Assembly (NCBI RefSeq): GCF_022539505.1
Contig: NC_061510.1
Location: 262,951,687 to 263,015,686, forward strand
DNA length: 64,000 bases
DNA from: Lolium rigidum
Taxonomy: Eukaryota > Streptophyta > Magnoliopsida > Poales > Poaceae
Direction: 5' to 3'
Shown piece by piece: positions 44,382 through 57,366 of this stretch (position 1 is its first letter; each line of letters opens with the position of its first letter). The notes beneath the pieces were generated by a model, which searched no databases, was not told where the DNA came from, and saw nothing but the letters and a program-made list of their open reading frames with translations. A program made the translations under genes and the position numbers.

Positions 44382-46966
44382 GCATCCCCAAGCTTAGTTC
44401 TGCTCGTCCCGAGCAGGTAAACGATAACAAAGATAATTTCTGGAGTGACATGCCATCATAAACTTGATCATACTATTGTAAACATATGTAATGAATGCAG
44501 CGATCAAAACAATGGTAATGACATGAGTAAACAAGTGAATCATAAAGCAAAGACTTTTCATGAATAGCACTTAAAGACAAGCATCAATAAGTCTTGCATA
44601 AGAGTTAACACATAAAGCAATAAATGAAAGTAAAGGTATTGAAGCAACACAAAGGAAGATTAAGTTTCAGCCGTTGCTTTCAACTTGTAACATGTATATC
44701 TCGTGGATAATTGTCAACATAGAGTAATATAACAAGTGCAATATGCAAGTATGTAGGAATCAATGCACAGTTCACACAAGTGTTTGCTTCTTGAGGTGGA
44801 GAGAGATAGGTGAACTGACTCAACATAAAAGTAAAAGAATGGTCCTTCAAAGAGGAAAGCATCGATTGCTATATTTGTGCTAGAGCTTTTATTTTGAAAA
44901 CATGAAATAATTTTGTCAACGGTAGTAATAAAGCATATGAGTTATGTAAATTATATCTTACAAGTTGCAAGCCTCATGCATAGTATACTAATAGTGCCCG
45001 CACCTTGTCCTAATTAGCTTGGACTACCGGATCATTGCAATACACATGTTTTAACCAAGTGTCACAATGGGGTACCTCCATGCCGCCTGTACAAAGGTCT
45101 AAGGAGAAAGCTCGCATTTTGGATTTCTCGCTTTTGATTATTCTCAACTTAGACATCCATACCGGGACAACATGGACAACGAGATAATGGACTCCTCTTT
45201 AATGCATAAGGATGTGGCAACAATTAGTATTCTCATATGAGATTGAGGATATATGTCCAAAACTGAAACTTCCACCATGATTCATGGCTTTAGTTAGCGG
45301 CCCAATGTTCTTCTCTAACAATATGTATGCTCCAACCATTAAGGTGGTAGATCTCTCTTACTTCGGACAAGACGGACATGCATAGCAACTCACATGATAT
45401 TCAACAAAGAATAGTTGATGGCGTCCCCAGAAGCATGGTTATCGCACAACAAGCAACTTAATAAGAGATAAAGTGCATAAGTACATATTAAATACCACAA
45501 TAGTTTTTAAGCTATTTTGTCCCATGAGATATATATTGTAAAGGCGAATGATGGAATTTTAAAGGTATCACTCAAGCAATTTACTTTGGAATAGCGGAGA
45601 AATACCATGTAGTAGGTAGGTATGGTGGACACAAATGGCATAGTGGTTGGCTCAAGGATTTTGGATGCATGAGAAGTATTCCCTCTCGATACAAGGTTTA
45701 GGCTAGCAAGGTTATTTTAAAACAAACACAAGGATGAACGGTGCAGCAAAACTCACATAAAAGACATATTGTAAACATTATAAGACTCTACACCGTCTTC
45801 CTTGTTGTTCAAAACTCAATACTAGATATTATCTAGACTTTAGAGAGACCAAATATGCAAACCAAATTAGCAAGCTCTATGTGTTTCTTCATTAATGGGT
45901 GCAAAGTATATGATGCAAGAGCTTAAACATGAGCACAACAATTGCCAAGTATCAAATTATTCAAGACATTTTAGAATTACTACATGTAGCATTTCCCGAT
46001 TCCAACCATATAACAATTTAACGAAGAAGATTCAACCTTCGCCATGAATACTATGAGTAAAGCCTAAGGACATATTTGTCCATATGCAACAACGGAGCGT
46101 GTCTCTCTCCCACACAATGAATGCTAGGATCCATTTTATTCAAACAAAACAAAAACAAACCGACGCTCCAAGCAAAGTACATAAGATGTGACGGAATAAA
46201 AATATAGTTTCGGGGGAGGAACTCGATAATGTTGTCGATGAAGAAGGGGATGCCTTAGGCATCCCCAAGCTTAGACAGCTTGAGTCTTCTTAGAATATGC
46301 AGGGGTGAACCACCGGGGAATCCCCAAGCTTAGAGCTTTCACTCTCCTTGATCATATTGCATCATACTCCTCTCTTGATCCTTGAAAACTTCCTCCACAC
46401 CAAACTCGAAACAACTCATTAGAAGGTTAGTGGACAATAAAAATTAACATGTTCAGAGGTGACACAATCATTCTTAACACTTCTGGACATTGCATAAAGC
46501 TACTGGACATTAATGGATCAAAGAAATTCATCCAACATAGCAAAAGAGGCAATGCGAAATAAAAGGCAGAATCTGTCAAAACAGAACAGTCCGTAAAGAT
46601 GGATTTTATTGAGGCACCAGACTTGCTCAAATGAAAATGCCCAAATTGAATGAAAGTTGCGTACATATCTGAGGATCACGCACGTAAATTGGCTTAATTT
46701 TCTGAGCTACCTACAGGGAGGCAGGTCGAAATTCGTGACAGCAAAGAAATCTGAAACTGCGCAGTAATCCAAATCTAGTATGAACTTTACTATCAAAGAC
46801 TTTACTTGACACAACAAAACACAAAACTAAGATAAGGAGAGGTTGCTACAGTAGTAAACAACTTCCAAGACTCAAATATAAAACAAAAAAGCTGTAGTAA
46901 AAACATGGGTTGTCTCCCATAAGCGCTTTTCTTTAACGCCTTTCAGCTAGGCGCAGAAAGTGTATA
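44382..46966 (-). other. Non-coding interior of element C
   Basis: No pol motif and no long frame. CCCCAAGCTTAG occurs near both the 3' LTR edge (44385) and 46265 and 46323. Confidence 0.75.
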
Positions 46967-47674
46967 TCAAGTAACATCAAGAGATGAAGCATCAACATTA
47001 TTTTCACAATTTATCCCATTGGGTATCTTAGATGCTCCCTTATCTATAGTGGTTTTAAGAGTTTTATCGATTTTGGGCCTATAATAGCTTTTTGGTTTAG
47101 CCCCTTTAGAGATATACATGAACCTTTGCTCCTTTCCCACATAAGCTTTCTCTCTAAACTTTATAGATGAAAAGGTTGAACCCAATGTTCCCATAGCCTC
47201 TTCTATTTCACTAATCCTTTGGGTTTGATTATCATGAATAGCACAAGATTCTAAGATGGCGATTCTCTCATTAATTCCACCTAGAGATTTATCAAGTTCA
47301 TCAGTTTTATCAAGTAACATCTCCAATTTAGTTTCAACACTCGGAAATTTTTTCTCTATGGTTTCCAATTTTTTCATAACATCCTCAAGAGAGGTTTCAA
47401 TTTTAGTTTCATTAACAGGTGGTGTTCCAAATAAACTCTCAATAATGCAACTAGCTTCTAAAGCGGGAGCGCCTAGGAAATTACCTCCCGCGAGACAATC
47501 AAGAACATATCTATTCCAGCTAGAGATACCAACATAAAAATTCCTGAGTAGGATAGTGGTGGAGTGTTTCTTAGTGCACCTATTATGGGCATCACTAATT
47601 CTATACCAAGCATCTTTTAAACATTCTCCCCCTTATTGCTTAAACGAACGAACTTCAACTTCAGGATTACTCAT
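46967..47674 (-). pseudogene. Athila-like gag remnant of element C
   Basis: A 236-codon frame starting MSNPEVEVRSF at 47674, with an in-frame TAA at 47633-47635 (codon 14). The next part resembles the gag core of Athila elements (LKDAWYRISDAHNRC, LLRNFYVGISSWNRYVLDCLAGG). From 47377 it becomes a coiled coil (KKLETIEKKFPSVETKLEML ... DKTDELDKSLGGINERIAIL) and a basic tail. It lacks a zinc knuckle and most of the capsid domain, so this was probably already a shortened gag. The stop may be real or an error. Confidence 0.6.
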
Positions 47675-47899
47675 TTTAGCAGTAGTAAATAAAGCAGACT
47701 AGATAAAGTAAATGCAAGTAACTAATTTTTTTTGTGTTTTTGATATAGTGTGCAAGACAGTAAATAAAGTAAATCTAGCAACTAATTTTTTTGTATTTTG
47801 ATATAATGCAGCAAACAAAGTAGTAAATAAAATAAGGCAAGACAAAAACAAAGTAAAGAGATTGGGAAGTGGAGACTCCCCTTGCAGCGTGTCTTGATC

Positions 47900-47916
47900 T
47901 CCCCGGCAACGGCGCC
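47900..47916 (-). other. Primer-binding site (tRNA-Asp type) of element C
   Basis: Complement of TCCCCGGCAACGGCGCC, the 3' end of plant tRNA-Asp(GTC) before the final A. Twelve bases separate it from the LTR. Confidence 0.82.
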
Positions 47917-47928
47917 GAAAAACGATCT

Positions 47929-49526
47929 TGATGCGTGCGATCGACACACGTCCGTTGGGAACCCCAAGAGGAAGGTGTGATGCAGACAGTAGCAAGTTTT
48001 CCCTCAAAAAGAAACCAAGGTTTATCGAACCAGGAGGAGCCAAGAAGCACGTTGAAGGTTGATGGTGGCGGAATGTAATGCGGCGCAACACCAGGGATTC
48101 CGGCGCCAACGTGGAACCTGCACAACACAACCAAAGTACTTTGCCCCAACGAAACAATGAGGTTGTCAATCTCACCGGCTTGCTGTAACAAAGGATTAAC
48201 CGTATTGTGTGGAAGATGATTGTTTGCGAGAAAACGAGTAAAACAAGTATTGCAGTAGATTGTATGCGATGTAAAGAATAGGACCGGGGTCCACAGTTCA
48301 CTAGAGGTGTCTCTCCCATAAGATAAAAGCATGTCGGGTGAACAAATTACAGTCGGGCAATTGACAAATAGAGAGGGCATAACAATGCACATACATGACA
48401 TGATATATATAGTGAGATTTAATTGGGCATTACGACAAAGTACATAGACCGCTATCCAGCATGCATCTATGCCTAAAAAGTCCACCTTCGAGGTTATCAT
48501 CCGAACCCCTTCCGAGTATTAAGTTGCAAAACAACGGACAATTGCATTAAGTATGGTGCGTAATGTAATCAATAACTACATCCTTAGACATAGCATCAAT
48601 GTTTTATCCCTAGTGGCAACGAGCACATCCACAACCTTAGAATTTTCCGTCACTCGTCCCAGATTTAATGGAGGCATGAACCCACTATCGAGCATAAATA
48701 CTCCCTCTTGGAGTTAAGAGCAAAAACTTGGCCAGAGCTTCTACTAATAACGGAGAGCATGCAAGATCATAAACAACACATAGGTAATAACTTGATAATT
48801 AACATAACATAGTATTCTCTATCCATCGGATCCCGACAAACACAACATATAGTATTACAGATAGATGATCTTGATCATGTTAGGCAGCTCACAAGATCCA
48901 ACAATGAAGCACAATGAGGAGAAGACAACCATCTAGCTACTGCTATGCACCCATAGTCCAGGGGTGAACTACTCACTCATCACTCCGGAGGCGACCATGG
49001 CGGTGAAGAGTCCTCCGGGAGATGAATCCCCTCTCCGGCAGGGTGCCGGAGGTGATCTCCAGAATCCCCCGAGATGGGATTGGCGGCGGCGGCGTCTCAG
49101 TAAGGTTTTCCGTATCGTGGCTCTCGGTACTGGGGGTTTCGCGACAAAGACTATATGTAGGCGGAAGGGCAGCCTTGGAGGGGTCACGGGGGCCCCACAC
49201 GCTAGGGCCGCGCGGGACCCCCCTGGGCCGCGCCGCCCTAGTGTGGCGGCGCCCCGTGGCCCCACTTCGTCTTCTCTTCGGTCTTCTGGAAGCTTCGTGG
49301 CAAAATAGGCCCCTGGCGTTGATTTCATCCAATTCCGAGAATATTTCCTTACTAGGATTTCGAAACCAAAAACAGCGAAAACAGACAATTGGCTCTTCGG
49401 CATCTCGTTAATAGGTTAGTGCCGGAAAATGCATAAATATGACATAAAGTATGCATAAAACATGTAGATATCATCAATAATGTGGCATGGAACATAAGAA
49501 ATTATCGATACGTCGGAGACGTATCA
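47929..49526 (-). repeat. 5' LTR of element C
   Basis: 1598 bp, direct copy of 42793-44381. Carries a GC-rich segment at 48980-49280. Confidence 0.93.
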
Positions 49527-49531
49527 AGCTT

Positions 49532-50391
49532 TATCATAAAAATTTACTAAGCAGAACTCTTTAGTACCATGCATTTCGACATCAGGCACAAACAAAGCAT
49601 TATCATAAGATTTATCAAAATAGCATGGATTATCATAGATAACAGTAGCATAATTATTCTCACAAGTTTTACTCATAGGGAATATTTCAAGAGAATCCAC
49701 AGGAACATAACATTCATCCTCCTTTGGTAAGCATGGAGGACAATCAAATAGTGTAAGAGATAAAGAGTTACTCTCATTAGAAGGTTGGCATGGGTAGCTA
49801 ATCCATTCTTCCTCCTTTTGTTCATCACTCTCCTCTTCTTTTTCATCCAATGAGCTTTCGAGGTTCATCAATTTCCTCCTCTTTTTCATCCAATGAGCTT
49901 TCGGGTTCATCAATTTCTTCTTCCTTCGGTTCCTGCAAATTGTGAGTGCATTCTTGTGCATTAATGAGTCTCTCTTTATAATCAATGATATAAGGATTAT
50001 CGTCGTAACTTTCTATGCAAAAATTAAGGATAGAAGAGACATAATCTTTAAGGTCCTTACAAGCAACACAAGTTTCATAATTTTTAGACATGAAGGATTC
50101 TATCTCAGAGGCTCCCATAAATAAAACAAATTGTTCTACCTCTTCGAATCCAAGATGAATATAGTTATTCCAATTATAGTTCATAATTAAAAATACTTCA
50201 CTAAAGCCACATTGGAATTTAAGATGTTTAGTATCCTGTTGAGAGCAACAGTTTATATCATGGCGTTTAAGCAAGATTTTAGCAATTGTATTCAATTTTT
50301 CTATCACGGCACTCATGACTTTACCCGTTCTTGATTCTCTATAATTATTATATAATTCTATAAGCTCCAAATAGGTTGTGGGCTCTCCCAT
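49532..50391 (-). pseudogene. Unknown acidic-repeat ORF of element D, one frameshift, split by element C
   Basis: Begins MGEPTTYLELIELYNNYRES at 50391, about 240 bp inside the primer site. Residues ~1-150 are mixed alpha-helical in appearance (KVMSAVIEKLNTIAKILLKR, CVACKDLKDYVSSILNFC). Acidic repeats EEEIDEPESSLDEK follow. A frame change near 49858 leads into PPCLPKEDECYVPVDSLEIF and EMHGTKEFCLVNFYDKA. The frame then meets element C at 49526 and resumes at 42792 with LDDGPMLLDN into the gap. I recognise no gag, protease or pol motif; it may be the lineage-specific first ORF of these Athila-like elements. The frameshift sits at a CTCG where the neighbouring repeat copy has CCG, so it may be an error. 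Confidence 0.55.
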
Positions 50392-50634
50392 AACAACAGT
50401 TTTTAATTTTTCGGTTTTTCAAATTTTTATGGATTTTCGGGTATATAGGGAAAATAAAACATGACAAAAACAAACTAGACAAAAGTAAACTAAGCAAAAT
50501 AATACTAGACAGAAATAAACTAAGCACAAATAAACTAGACAAAAGTAAACTAAACGAAACAAAATAAAATAAAATAAAAACAGAGAGAGAGGTAGAGTGT
50601 ACACCCCAGGTGAACTTATGAGTAGAGCTATGTC

Positions 50635-50652
50635 TCCCCGGCAACGGCGCCA
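50635..50652 (-). other. Primer-binding site (tRNA-Asp) of element D
   Basis: Eighteen-base complement of the tRNA-Asp(GTC) 3' end including CCA (plus strand TCCCCGGCAACGGCGCCA), 11 bp from the LTR start at 50664. Confidence 0.9.
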
Positions 50653-51469
50653 GAAAATAGTCTTGATAACCCACAAATATAGGGGATCGCAACAGTCTTC
50701 GAGGGAAGTAAAACCCAAATTTATTGATTCGACACAAGGGGAGGTAAAGAATACTTATAAGTCTTAACAACTCGAGTTGTCAATTCAGCTGCACTGGAAA
50801 AGCACTAGTAACGGGGGTGATGTGAAAGCAACGAGTAATATGAGAGCAATAGTAACAGTAACACAGCGAGCGATACTGAGTAACACGGAGGCAATGGCAT
50901 CAGAAAATAGTTGATACTACTTCCAATGTCATATAGGAACGAGTATATGATGATGAGAGATGGACCGGGGTTCCCAGCTATCTACACTAGTGGTAACTCT
51001 CCAATAACAAGTGACAAGTGTTGGATGAACAAATTACAGTCGGGCAATTGATAGGATTGAAATAGCATTAAGATAGAACATCAAGATTATTAATCATGTA
51101 GGCATGTTTTCCATATATAGTCATACGTGCCCGCAATGAGAAACTTGCATAACATCTTTTGTCCTACCAGCCGGTGGCAGCCGGGCCTCAAGGGAATCTA
51201 TCGGTAATTAAGGTACTCCTTTTAATAGAGCACCGGAGAAAAGCATTAACACTTGGTGAAAACATGTGATCCTCATACCTAAGCCTTCCCCTCCAGTTAT
51301 CCCGATTCTTTGTCACTCCGGGGCCTCGGGTTCCGGACATAGACATGTGCAAACAACTTGTAGATACAATCTAAGCAATAATTATAGAGCTTAAATCTAA
51401 GATCATGCCACTCGTGCACTAGTGACAAGCATTAAACACAACAAGATTGAAGCAACAATAACTTCACAA

Positions 51470-51474
51470 ACTTT
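51470..51474. repeat. Target-site duplication ACTTT (left) of element E
   Basis: Matches 58534-58538. Confidence 0.92.
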
Positions 51475-52642
51475 TGTTATCACCAGAATTTGACCGGATC
51501 AGAGGTGGGCCGCGATTGGAGATGGGCTTGAAGAATATACATAGAAGAAATACATGAATCGGCCTTCCATACCAAGTTTGGGCTAGTTTGCCCATGTATC
51601 TGTAACATAGTAGGATACGTGTCGTTTAGAAGTTAGAGTTTAACCCGTGCACGGTTAGGTGCACGCCTGAATTAGAAAGTCCCCCGGACTATAAATATGT
51701 ATCTAGGGTTTATGAAATAAACAACAATCAACGTTCACCACAAACCAATCTCGGCGCATCGCCAACTCCCCCGTCTCGAGGGTTTCTTCCGGGTAAGCAC
51801 CATGCTGCCTAGATCGCATCTTGCGATCTAGGCAGCACACGTTTATTCGTTGTCCATGCGTTGCTCGTACTGAAGCCTTTTTGATGGCGAGTAGCGTAGT
51901 TATCATAGATGTTTTAGGGTTAGCATTGTTCATCATATCATATGCTATCGTCGTGCAACCCTTAGGCATCTAGCCGCCCTTACACCTATCCTGGGTGTAA
52001 GGGCGGCACCCCGCTTGATCATTGTTTAGTAGATCCGATCCGTTATGATTGCTCCTTGTTCTTCAAGGATTAGTTTAATATCTGCATCGTTAGGCCTTAC
52101 AAACGGGTCGAAGGATACGAATGGCGCGTAGGGTGTAGTTTGCTAGCCCTAGACAGGATGTTCCGAGGATCAACTTCGTGTTGGTTTTTAGGCCTTGTCT
52201 AGGGTCGGTTTACGATCACCGTGCGTGGCCGCCGAGCTCGATCACGAGTAGGATGTTCCGATTATGCGGTGAAAACCCCAGATCGTAGTAGGTCGTTTCA
52301 GCTTTATCTTGATCAAGCAGGACCACCATCTGATCGTACACCTCGTACGTATCATGGGTGAATCGGCTCTTTGAGCCGATTCACAGGATAACCTGAGAGC
52401 CGATCGAGGCTCGTATTTAACGTTTACGTGTATGCCATGCAGGAAACTAAGCGAGGCATCATCCAACACCTTCCCGACCGGGTATAGGTCAGGTGGCACG
52501 CCCTTGCATCAGCATCGGACGTGCGTGCCGAAGGCTTTGCGGGCCGTCGCTCGGAGGGACCGGGGCCAGCCGCGAGTCCCGGGAGATTCCCGGCTCTACG
52601 GTGTTGCCCGTCGCTGCCCGCCGGTGGGTTTCGACCGCAACA
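51475..52642 (+). repeat. 5' LTR of element E, with three perfect hairpins
   Basis: 1168 bp. TATA box TATAAATA at 51690-51697. Downstream, in the expected leader RNA: a 16-bp stem with 3-nt loop (51803-51837), a 14-bp stem with 7-nt loop (51973-52007) and a 12-bp stem with 3-nt loop (52358-52384). All three recur in the 3' LTR. Confidence 0.9.
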
Positions 52643-52703
52643 CATTCCGGCACGCCCGGTGGGACAATCTTCGACATCCACCGCATCGCCATCTACATCC
52701 GAG

Positions 52704-55700
52704 ATGGCGGAAGGCACTCCGGTCAAGTACGAGGATCCGACCGAGGAGCTCAAGAAGAAGCATGACGAGATCAAAGCAGTCCTCGAAGCCGACCTCATCG
52801 GCTCTTTTCACGTAACCCGCTCACATGGCATCGGGTGGAAGGGGTTCTCACCTGAAGGCGCGCTCGATGGAGTGGACCTGTCCTCCCCGTCGAAGAACGC
52901 ACCAGGTCGCTGCGTCGGAGATCAACTTCATGGTGGCTCATTCGCTGCACCGCCATTCCGAGAGCCTCGGTGAACACTTTGGAGCGTGTCGCTCCGCGCG
53001 TGATCCAGGAAATCATGAGCCATCGGTATTCTCCGTCGGGACCAGCTGCGGGGACTTACCAAGGAGAGATGCCACTCCGGTCCCGTCCACCGCTGCCGTT
53101 CGCGTTGGCAGCACTCGGAAGTGCCGAGTTCATCGGCATACATCGTCTACAAGATTGGTGGTGACCCTAGTGACTACCAATTCTTACATGAGGCGCCCAA
53201 GGAGATCCCCCACGGATACACGTGCGCATACGTGCCGGACTGCGATGCATCGGGCACTCTCGAACCAGGCCGCAACAGCGGGGACTTCGGAACAGCGGGA
53301 GGAACGTTGGGAACGGATCTTGAGAAGCGGACGTGGCTAGCTAAGTACGCCACTCCGACAAACCTCCGGAGCTCAGCTCCTGCAGTTGGCTCGGAGCTGG
53401 AAAAGCAAGCATGGCTGGCTAAGTACGCCACCCCGGCGAATCTTCGAGTTCGACGCCTGCAGCCATCACCGCGGATCAGATTTGTACAATTCGAAAGACC
53501 GGTTCGGCATGATGCCGAAAAGGAGGGCAATCGGCTATTCCAAGCCGTACCCCAACGAGTACGAGTTGATCCCGCTACCACCCAAATATCGGCTCCCTGA
53601 TTTCACAAAGTTTAATGGATCAGATGGTTCCAGCTCCATCGAGCATGTGAGCCGATATTTGGCACAGCTGGGCACGATCTCGGCATCGGACGAGCTGCGT
53701 GTGAGGTTCTTCGCACGGTCCCTCACGGGATCGGCTTTCGGGTGGTACACATCGCTGCCACCAAACTCAATCCGGACTTGGAAGCAGTTGGAAGAACGAG
53801 TTCCACGTGCGGTATCACTCGGAGGCTTCGAGGCTGGCATTGCCGATCTAGCACAAGTACGACGAAGCGCGGGGAAACAGTGGCGAATACGTCCGGCGCT
53901 TCGGGACCGTTAGGAACCGATGCTATTCGGTTCATGTAAGTGAAAAAGAAGCGATCGAGTTGGCGGTGGTGGGTCTCTCATCATCGATCAAGGACGTGGC
54001 CTCCCAAGCGGACTACCCTTCACCGGCGCACATGGTGCGAAGCTGTCGGCATATGAACAGCGCCACCCAGATGTTTACCAGGATAAATTCAAGCGTGCGG
54101 TGGTCCTGGTTGAGGCGGATGAAGATGAAGGTGCTGCGGGAGATCAAGAGGTAGCAGTGGCCGAATGGACTCGGGGGGCAAGCCCCGTGTCCTGTAAAGG
54201 GGTTAAGCCACAAGGTCCACCAAAAGGGTTTGACTTCGACGTGACCAAAGCTGAGCAGATTTTTGACCTCTTACTCAACCCGAAGGCCACAAGATCCCCA
54301 CGGCGCAGGAGCTGAACGGAAAGCCATACTGCAAATGGCATAACACGTTCACCCACGCCACCAACGACTGCAGGGTGTGGCGTCAACAGGTCCAAATGGC
54401 GATAGAACAAGGGCGGCTCATTTTCAGCCAGTACGCCATGAAGGTCGACACACACCCCTTCCCCGCCGTTAACATGGTGGAGTATAATTACCATGGAGGG
54501 TGCCAGCCAGATTTCTCGTGCAATATCAACATGGTAGGACCCGGGCACCACTCGGTAAGGACGGAGATGAGGGCAGCTACTCTCATAGCAAGGACACGAG
54601 AGGAAGCCGCTCCACGCGATCGGCTCCGTCACGATGGCAAGCGCTACATCACGAGAGGGAGAAGTGAGGAACGTAAGATATCGGCGACCTCTCTCCGATC
54701 ACCTCCTCAACAAGTATGTGGGTCAATACGACCAACACCGGCGATACAACGACGATGATGAAAAAGATCGTCCGGCTAGGGACGACGGAGACGTCGTCGG
54801 CATGATCGCAACGAGGAGCGATATGAGCGCCACGCCAAGGAAAAGTCGAGAGAGCAAGACGACGTGGATAGGCACTGGGACTGCCCCTTCTTCAGACACT
54901 GCTGGGATTCAGGAATGAGCCGATTGCCCACAATCGGCAACTGTCCGAGAATGTAAACAAAAGAAGAAGGATGCGACTAACGTGTCCGTGTTCAAACGTC
55001 TAGGGCCTCTCCCGCCTCGGAACAAGCATGCCGAGTCCGCTCGGGTGGAAGATCTCGAGGAACTAGAGGACGATGATGAAGAAGAAGACAAGTATCATCG
55101 GCCAAGGTGGTGCCCTGATGGGCTCAGCCGTTCCCAAAAGCGAAGGGTTCAGCGTCTACGTGGGTTGGAGGAAGCCGAAAGGTTATACCTGCACACGTTG
55201 AGGAAGGCGCGGCCTGATCTGGCCGCTAAAATTCAGCGAACCTTGGACGAAGAAGGTCGGCCACAAAGGAAAGAGTGGCGCCCCAGACAAAAGAAAGCCG
55301 ACGATGAGACATCGCCTGGCACAAACATGGTCTTCATCCTTCCAACGGAGTTTAGTGCTCCAGGATTAGACGAAGCACCTGTGGCACAACTTGATCGCGG
55401 CCCACGGCCGGTCATCTTTGAGAAGCCACGAGAGAGAAGCTACGAGGCATGCGAAGGCCCCGTACTTGCGAGGTTACATCAATGGGCAGCCTCGTCAACA
55501 AGATGTTGGTGGACACCGGAGCGGCGAGTTAACATTATGCCATACTCCATGCTACGTCGGTTGGGACGCTCTAGCTCGGATCCGATCAAGACCAATGTGA
55601 CACCGAGCGATTTCAACGGCCAAGCATCCGACGCACAAGGTGTTCGAACGTGGATCCGACCGTAGGAAGGAAAACCGTCCCTACGACGTTCTTTATTGTC

Positions 55701-55980
55701 GACGACAAGAGCTCCTATGTCTGTCCTACTAGGAAGAGATTGGATCCACGCCAATCGTTGCATTCCATCCACGATGCACCAATGCCTAATACGATGGGAT
55801 GGAGATGAAGTAGAAGTCGTCCACGCAGATGATTCAGCCGAGATTTCAACGGCTGGCATGAATGTTTGGGAGACATCAGGCCAAGAGCCACTCTCAGGCA
55901 TCAATTTGGACGATTGCGAGCGCATCGACGTGACAAAGGATGGGGTTAGGCTGGTTTTATCCACCGGCCTGACCGTGTAA
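52704..55980 (+). pseudogene. Element E gag and aspartic protease, many frameshifts
   Basis: Starts MAEGTPVKYEDPTEELKKKH at 52704. Gag pieces lie in alternating frames: GIGWKGFSPEGALDG, FNGSDGSSSIEHVSRYLAQL, ELRVRFFARSLTGSAFGWYT (capsid core, ~53600-53760), a Glu/Asp-rich linker and HDGKRYITRG near 54620. A basic domain at 54982-55400 includes WCPDGLSRSQKRRVQRLRGL. The protease active-site region (VDTGA, ~55510) is followed at once by a frameshift, and its C-terminal part is MSVLLGRDWIHANRC (55730-55780), ending STGLTV at 55980. Gag packages RNA and protease matures it in intact relatives. At least eight frame changes; several coincide with CGAG or CG where CAG or CTG would keep frame, so part of the damage may be sequencing error. 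Confidence 0.8.
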
Positions 55981-57366
55981 CAAGATCAGCGTCTATGGAC
56001 AAACGTGGCGATGCCGATCCATGTGATCGGCCCCAAGGATCTATGAAGGAGCATTGCACAACCTTCATCGAACAAGCAACATGGAGGCCGATTCCGGCAA
56101 TCGGCCAAAATTATCCTCACCATACATTCTGCTCGGGTTCAGCATTTGATCCAACGAGGAATACTCGAAGAGCCGATACCCTCAATTACTTGAAAGAATC
56201 GGCTCGGGGGCACCTAGGTGGATAAAACACGAGGATATGAAGTGGAAGTGTCTTTCAAATGCCCAGCAGCCCAAGATATTCTTTGATGATGGGTATTGAA
56301 GTATGGGGGCCGATACATAAATCGGCCGTAAAAAATTCAAAAAAAAAAATTTAAGCACAGCCGATGCGCAGACATCGACTTAAGGATAGAAAGCCGATGC
56401 ATGGCCATCGACTCAAGAGGTACAACTGTTATAAGCAGAAGCCCAATGGAGCAGGTATCGAGTTACATGGAGAGGCTCTATTGGAAGAACTCCTCAATGG
56501 AATGGTTTGGTGGCTCAGATCCTCTCTTCAAGAACCTCCAAATTCCTTTTGCAAGTATTCGAGTCCGCAATATCAGCTGGGGCAAGTTTGAGGGATCACA
56601 ACCCTGACCAATATCAAGAACAGCTCGGGGGGCAGCTCACCCTGAAGGTTCTCTGCTCTGGGGAGCCGATTTTGTTGAAATCGGCTGGCTTTGCATTATG
56701 ACTTGGAAGCCGATGGTGGCACATTTGGCTGGCTCACTACTTTTCTCGCCTTAACTGAGGATCGGGGGGCAGCTTGCCCTGAAGGACCCTTTGCTATAGG
56801 AAGCCGATTTGGTTGAAATCGGCTGGCTCTGCATCTCAACTTTTTTGAGGAATGGTTGCTGCGGGAAAACGGAGCAGGAGCCTGTCCTGCAGAAGTATCA
56901 GCTCCGGTCTCCGGGTTGATTCAGAAATGGTCCTAGAGCTCTCCCGAAGGCAAAGGTTGCTGTTAAATCTAATAATACGCTCAGTGACTGCGGTTTGGAC
57001 CTGTTCGGTTGGAAGTTTGGGGATCTGAGTTGGAGCAAGGTTCACAGGTTACCATTTGAGGAGGTGGCTAAATTGGTCTATCTCGAAATTTATCGTGAGA
57101 GGTCGATGCGTTGCCATCGGCTCATTGAGCGTTGATCAAATTAACAATCGGCGAAATCAGTACGAAAGGAAATCGGCAAAATCAAGTTAAGGAAAAGTCT
57201 TCTTCATTAATAAGAGAGGATTTTTACAATGAAGAGCCGATTGCTCAAGGGAGGCAAGGCATCATGATGAAGGATACTGCGACGGTTTCTGCTCTGCCAC
57301 GACATGACCCGACGAAGGAAAAGCGTAATGATTTTGGAAATGTCATTTCCAAAACCAGGGGGCATG
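55981..57366 (+). other. Non-coding 3' region of element E, rich in AGCCGAT/ATCGGCT
   Basis: No reading frame. The 7-mer AGCCGAT or its complement occurs at 56171, 56198, 56359, 56392, 56664, 56680, 56708, 56802, 56818, 57116 and 57235. Two blocks (56655-56690 and 56795-56830) are near-duplicates, each with an inverted pair around TT(T/G)(T/G)TTGAA. Confidence 0.75.

Larger units (their letters stand above)
42793..49526 (-). mobile_element. Element C: non-autonomous Athila-like Gypsy retrotransposon
   Basis: LTRs 42793-44381 and 47929-49526 start TGATGCGTG and end GAGACGTATCA; TSD AGCTT at 42788-42792 and 49527-49531. A tRNA-Asp-type primer site (47900-47916, minus, 17 nt) lies beside the right LTR and a GCTTGGGGATGC purine tract beside the left, so it reads on the minus strand. 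The 3.5-kb interior holds only a gag-like gene; 44382-46966 is non-coding. It interrupts the unknown ORF of element D. Confidence 0.9.
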
